Part shown: piece by piece, positions 63,671 to 64,000 of the stretch
Numbering within the stretch: the stretch's first letter is position 1
How the letters are laid out: the number at the start of each line of letters is the position of its first letter
Source of the DNA: Erinaceus europaeus
Taxonomy: Eukaryota; Chordata; Mammalia; Eulipotyphla; Erinaceidae
NCBI RefSeq assembly: GCF_950295315.1
Contig: NW_026647284.1
Coordinates: forward strand, 1-64,000
Direction of reading: 5' to 3'
DNA length: 64,000 bases
Translations under genes and position numbers: made by a program
The notes under the pieces: generated by a model
Told to the model about the DNA's origin: nothing
Database searches by the model: none
The model's input: the letters and a program-made list of their open reading frames with translations, nothing else

Positions 63671-63745
63671 AAAACAAGATCAGAAAAGAAAACACAAGTC
63701 GAACCTGAAATGGAATTGGAGTATTACACCAAAGTAAAAGACTCT

Positions 63746-63770
63746 GGGGTGGGTGGGTGGGTGGGTGGGG
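63746..63770 (+). repeat. G-quadruplex-prone GGGT repeat in the L1 3' UTR
   Basis: Six runs of three or four G separated by single T bases. The same tract, one or two units shorter, is present in the copies at about 27055 and, antisense, at about 54566. Confidence 0.9.
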
Positions 63771-63934
63771 AGAATACAGGTCCATGAAAAATGATGAATG
63801 AAATAGTGGGGGTTGTATTGCTAAATGGGAATCTGGGGAATGTTATGCATGTAAAAAAAAAAAAGAAGTAGAAACGCAAAGCAGAAATTGACTGAGTTTG
63901 GAGTATGGCACCAAAGTAAGAAAGTAGAAGTATA

Positions 63935-63954
63935 CTAGAGTAATGCCAATAGTA
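63935..63954 (+). repeat. 20-bp direct repeat, right copy (possible L1 TSD)
   Basis: Partner of 58161-58180, identical over 20 bases. Confidence 0.8.
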
Positions 63955-64000
63955 AACTTGCTAGTAAACTAACCCCTCTCCTGAATTTTATAGCAGGTGA

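Larger units (their letters stand above)
58181..63934 (+). mobile_element. Near full-length L1 (LINE-1)
   Basis: Order: a G+C-richer 5' UTR with a (TCTCC)n tract (about 58200-58224), an intact ORF1 (58814-59788), a 56-nt spacer, ORF2 (59845-63670) with one frameshift and one stop, a 3' UTR with a GGGT-repeat, and an A run at about 63854-63865. L1 copies itself by target-primed reverse transcription. The 3' UTR stops at 'gttatgcatgt', about 60 nt short of the terminus shown by the copies at 27130 and 35270. About 70 nt of other sequence follow before the direct repeat. It is sense on the plus strand, outside any host gene in view. Confidence 0.93.

Overview
This is mammalian nuclear DNA, most probably from a hedgehog (Erinaceus). 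The assignment is an inference from the repeats. The window is packed with tRNA-derived SINEs with a CT-rich body and a (ACA)n/(ATAA)n tail, and with an L1 lineage whose 3' UTR carries GGGTGGGTGGG; I remember both as typical of hedgehog sequence. No prokaryotic, viral or toxin gene was seen.

The only host protein-coding gene is NCKAP1 (NAP1/HEM2, a WAVE regulatory complex subunit), on the minus strand. Its first nine coding exons are present: exon 1 at 39726-39833, exon 2 at 27663-27773, exon 3 at 8283-8375, exon 4 at 8055-8111, exon 5 at 5988-6130, exon 6 at 5503-5593, exon 7 at 3331-3468, exon 8 at 2223-2271 and exon 9 at 590-746. Every internal junction has AG/GT and the phases join cleanly. 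Together they encode about residues 1-316 of roughly 1128; the rest lies beyond the left edge. The start codon sits in a CpG island (about 39440-40190). Introns 1 (about 12 kb) and 2 (about 19 kb) hold most of the repeats. Intron 6 holds a processed RPL21 pseudogene with a 25-bp target-site duplication.

From 40.2 to 58 kb the sequence is intergenic, upstream of NCKAP1. It contains nested SINEs, several copies of an unclassified A-tailed repeat that I call 'family X', a 224-bp GC-rich insertion between 16-bp direct repeats, and a 480-bp CA-rich array. From 58.2 to 63.9 kb lies a nearly full-length sense L1 with an intact ORF1 and an ORF2 carrying one frameshift and one stop.

SINE labels used here are mine. 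Type 1: head like gggagtcgggcggtagcgca, long CT-rich body, ACAACAA tail, sometimes ending in a 60-nt hairpin module. Type 2: head like gccaggtggtggcgcacctg, shorter body, AATAAATAAA tail. Type 3: head like ggtccgggaggtggcgcagt. Type 4: head like gggagatagcataatggtta. All carry a tRNA-like B box (GGTTCRANNCC). Repeat boundaries are approximate unless a target-site duplication (TSD) is given.
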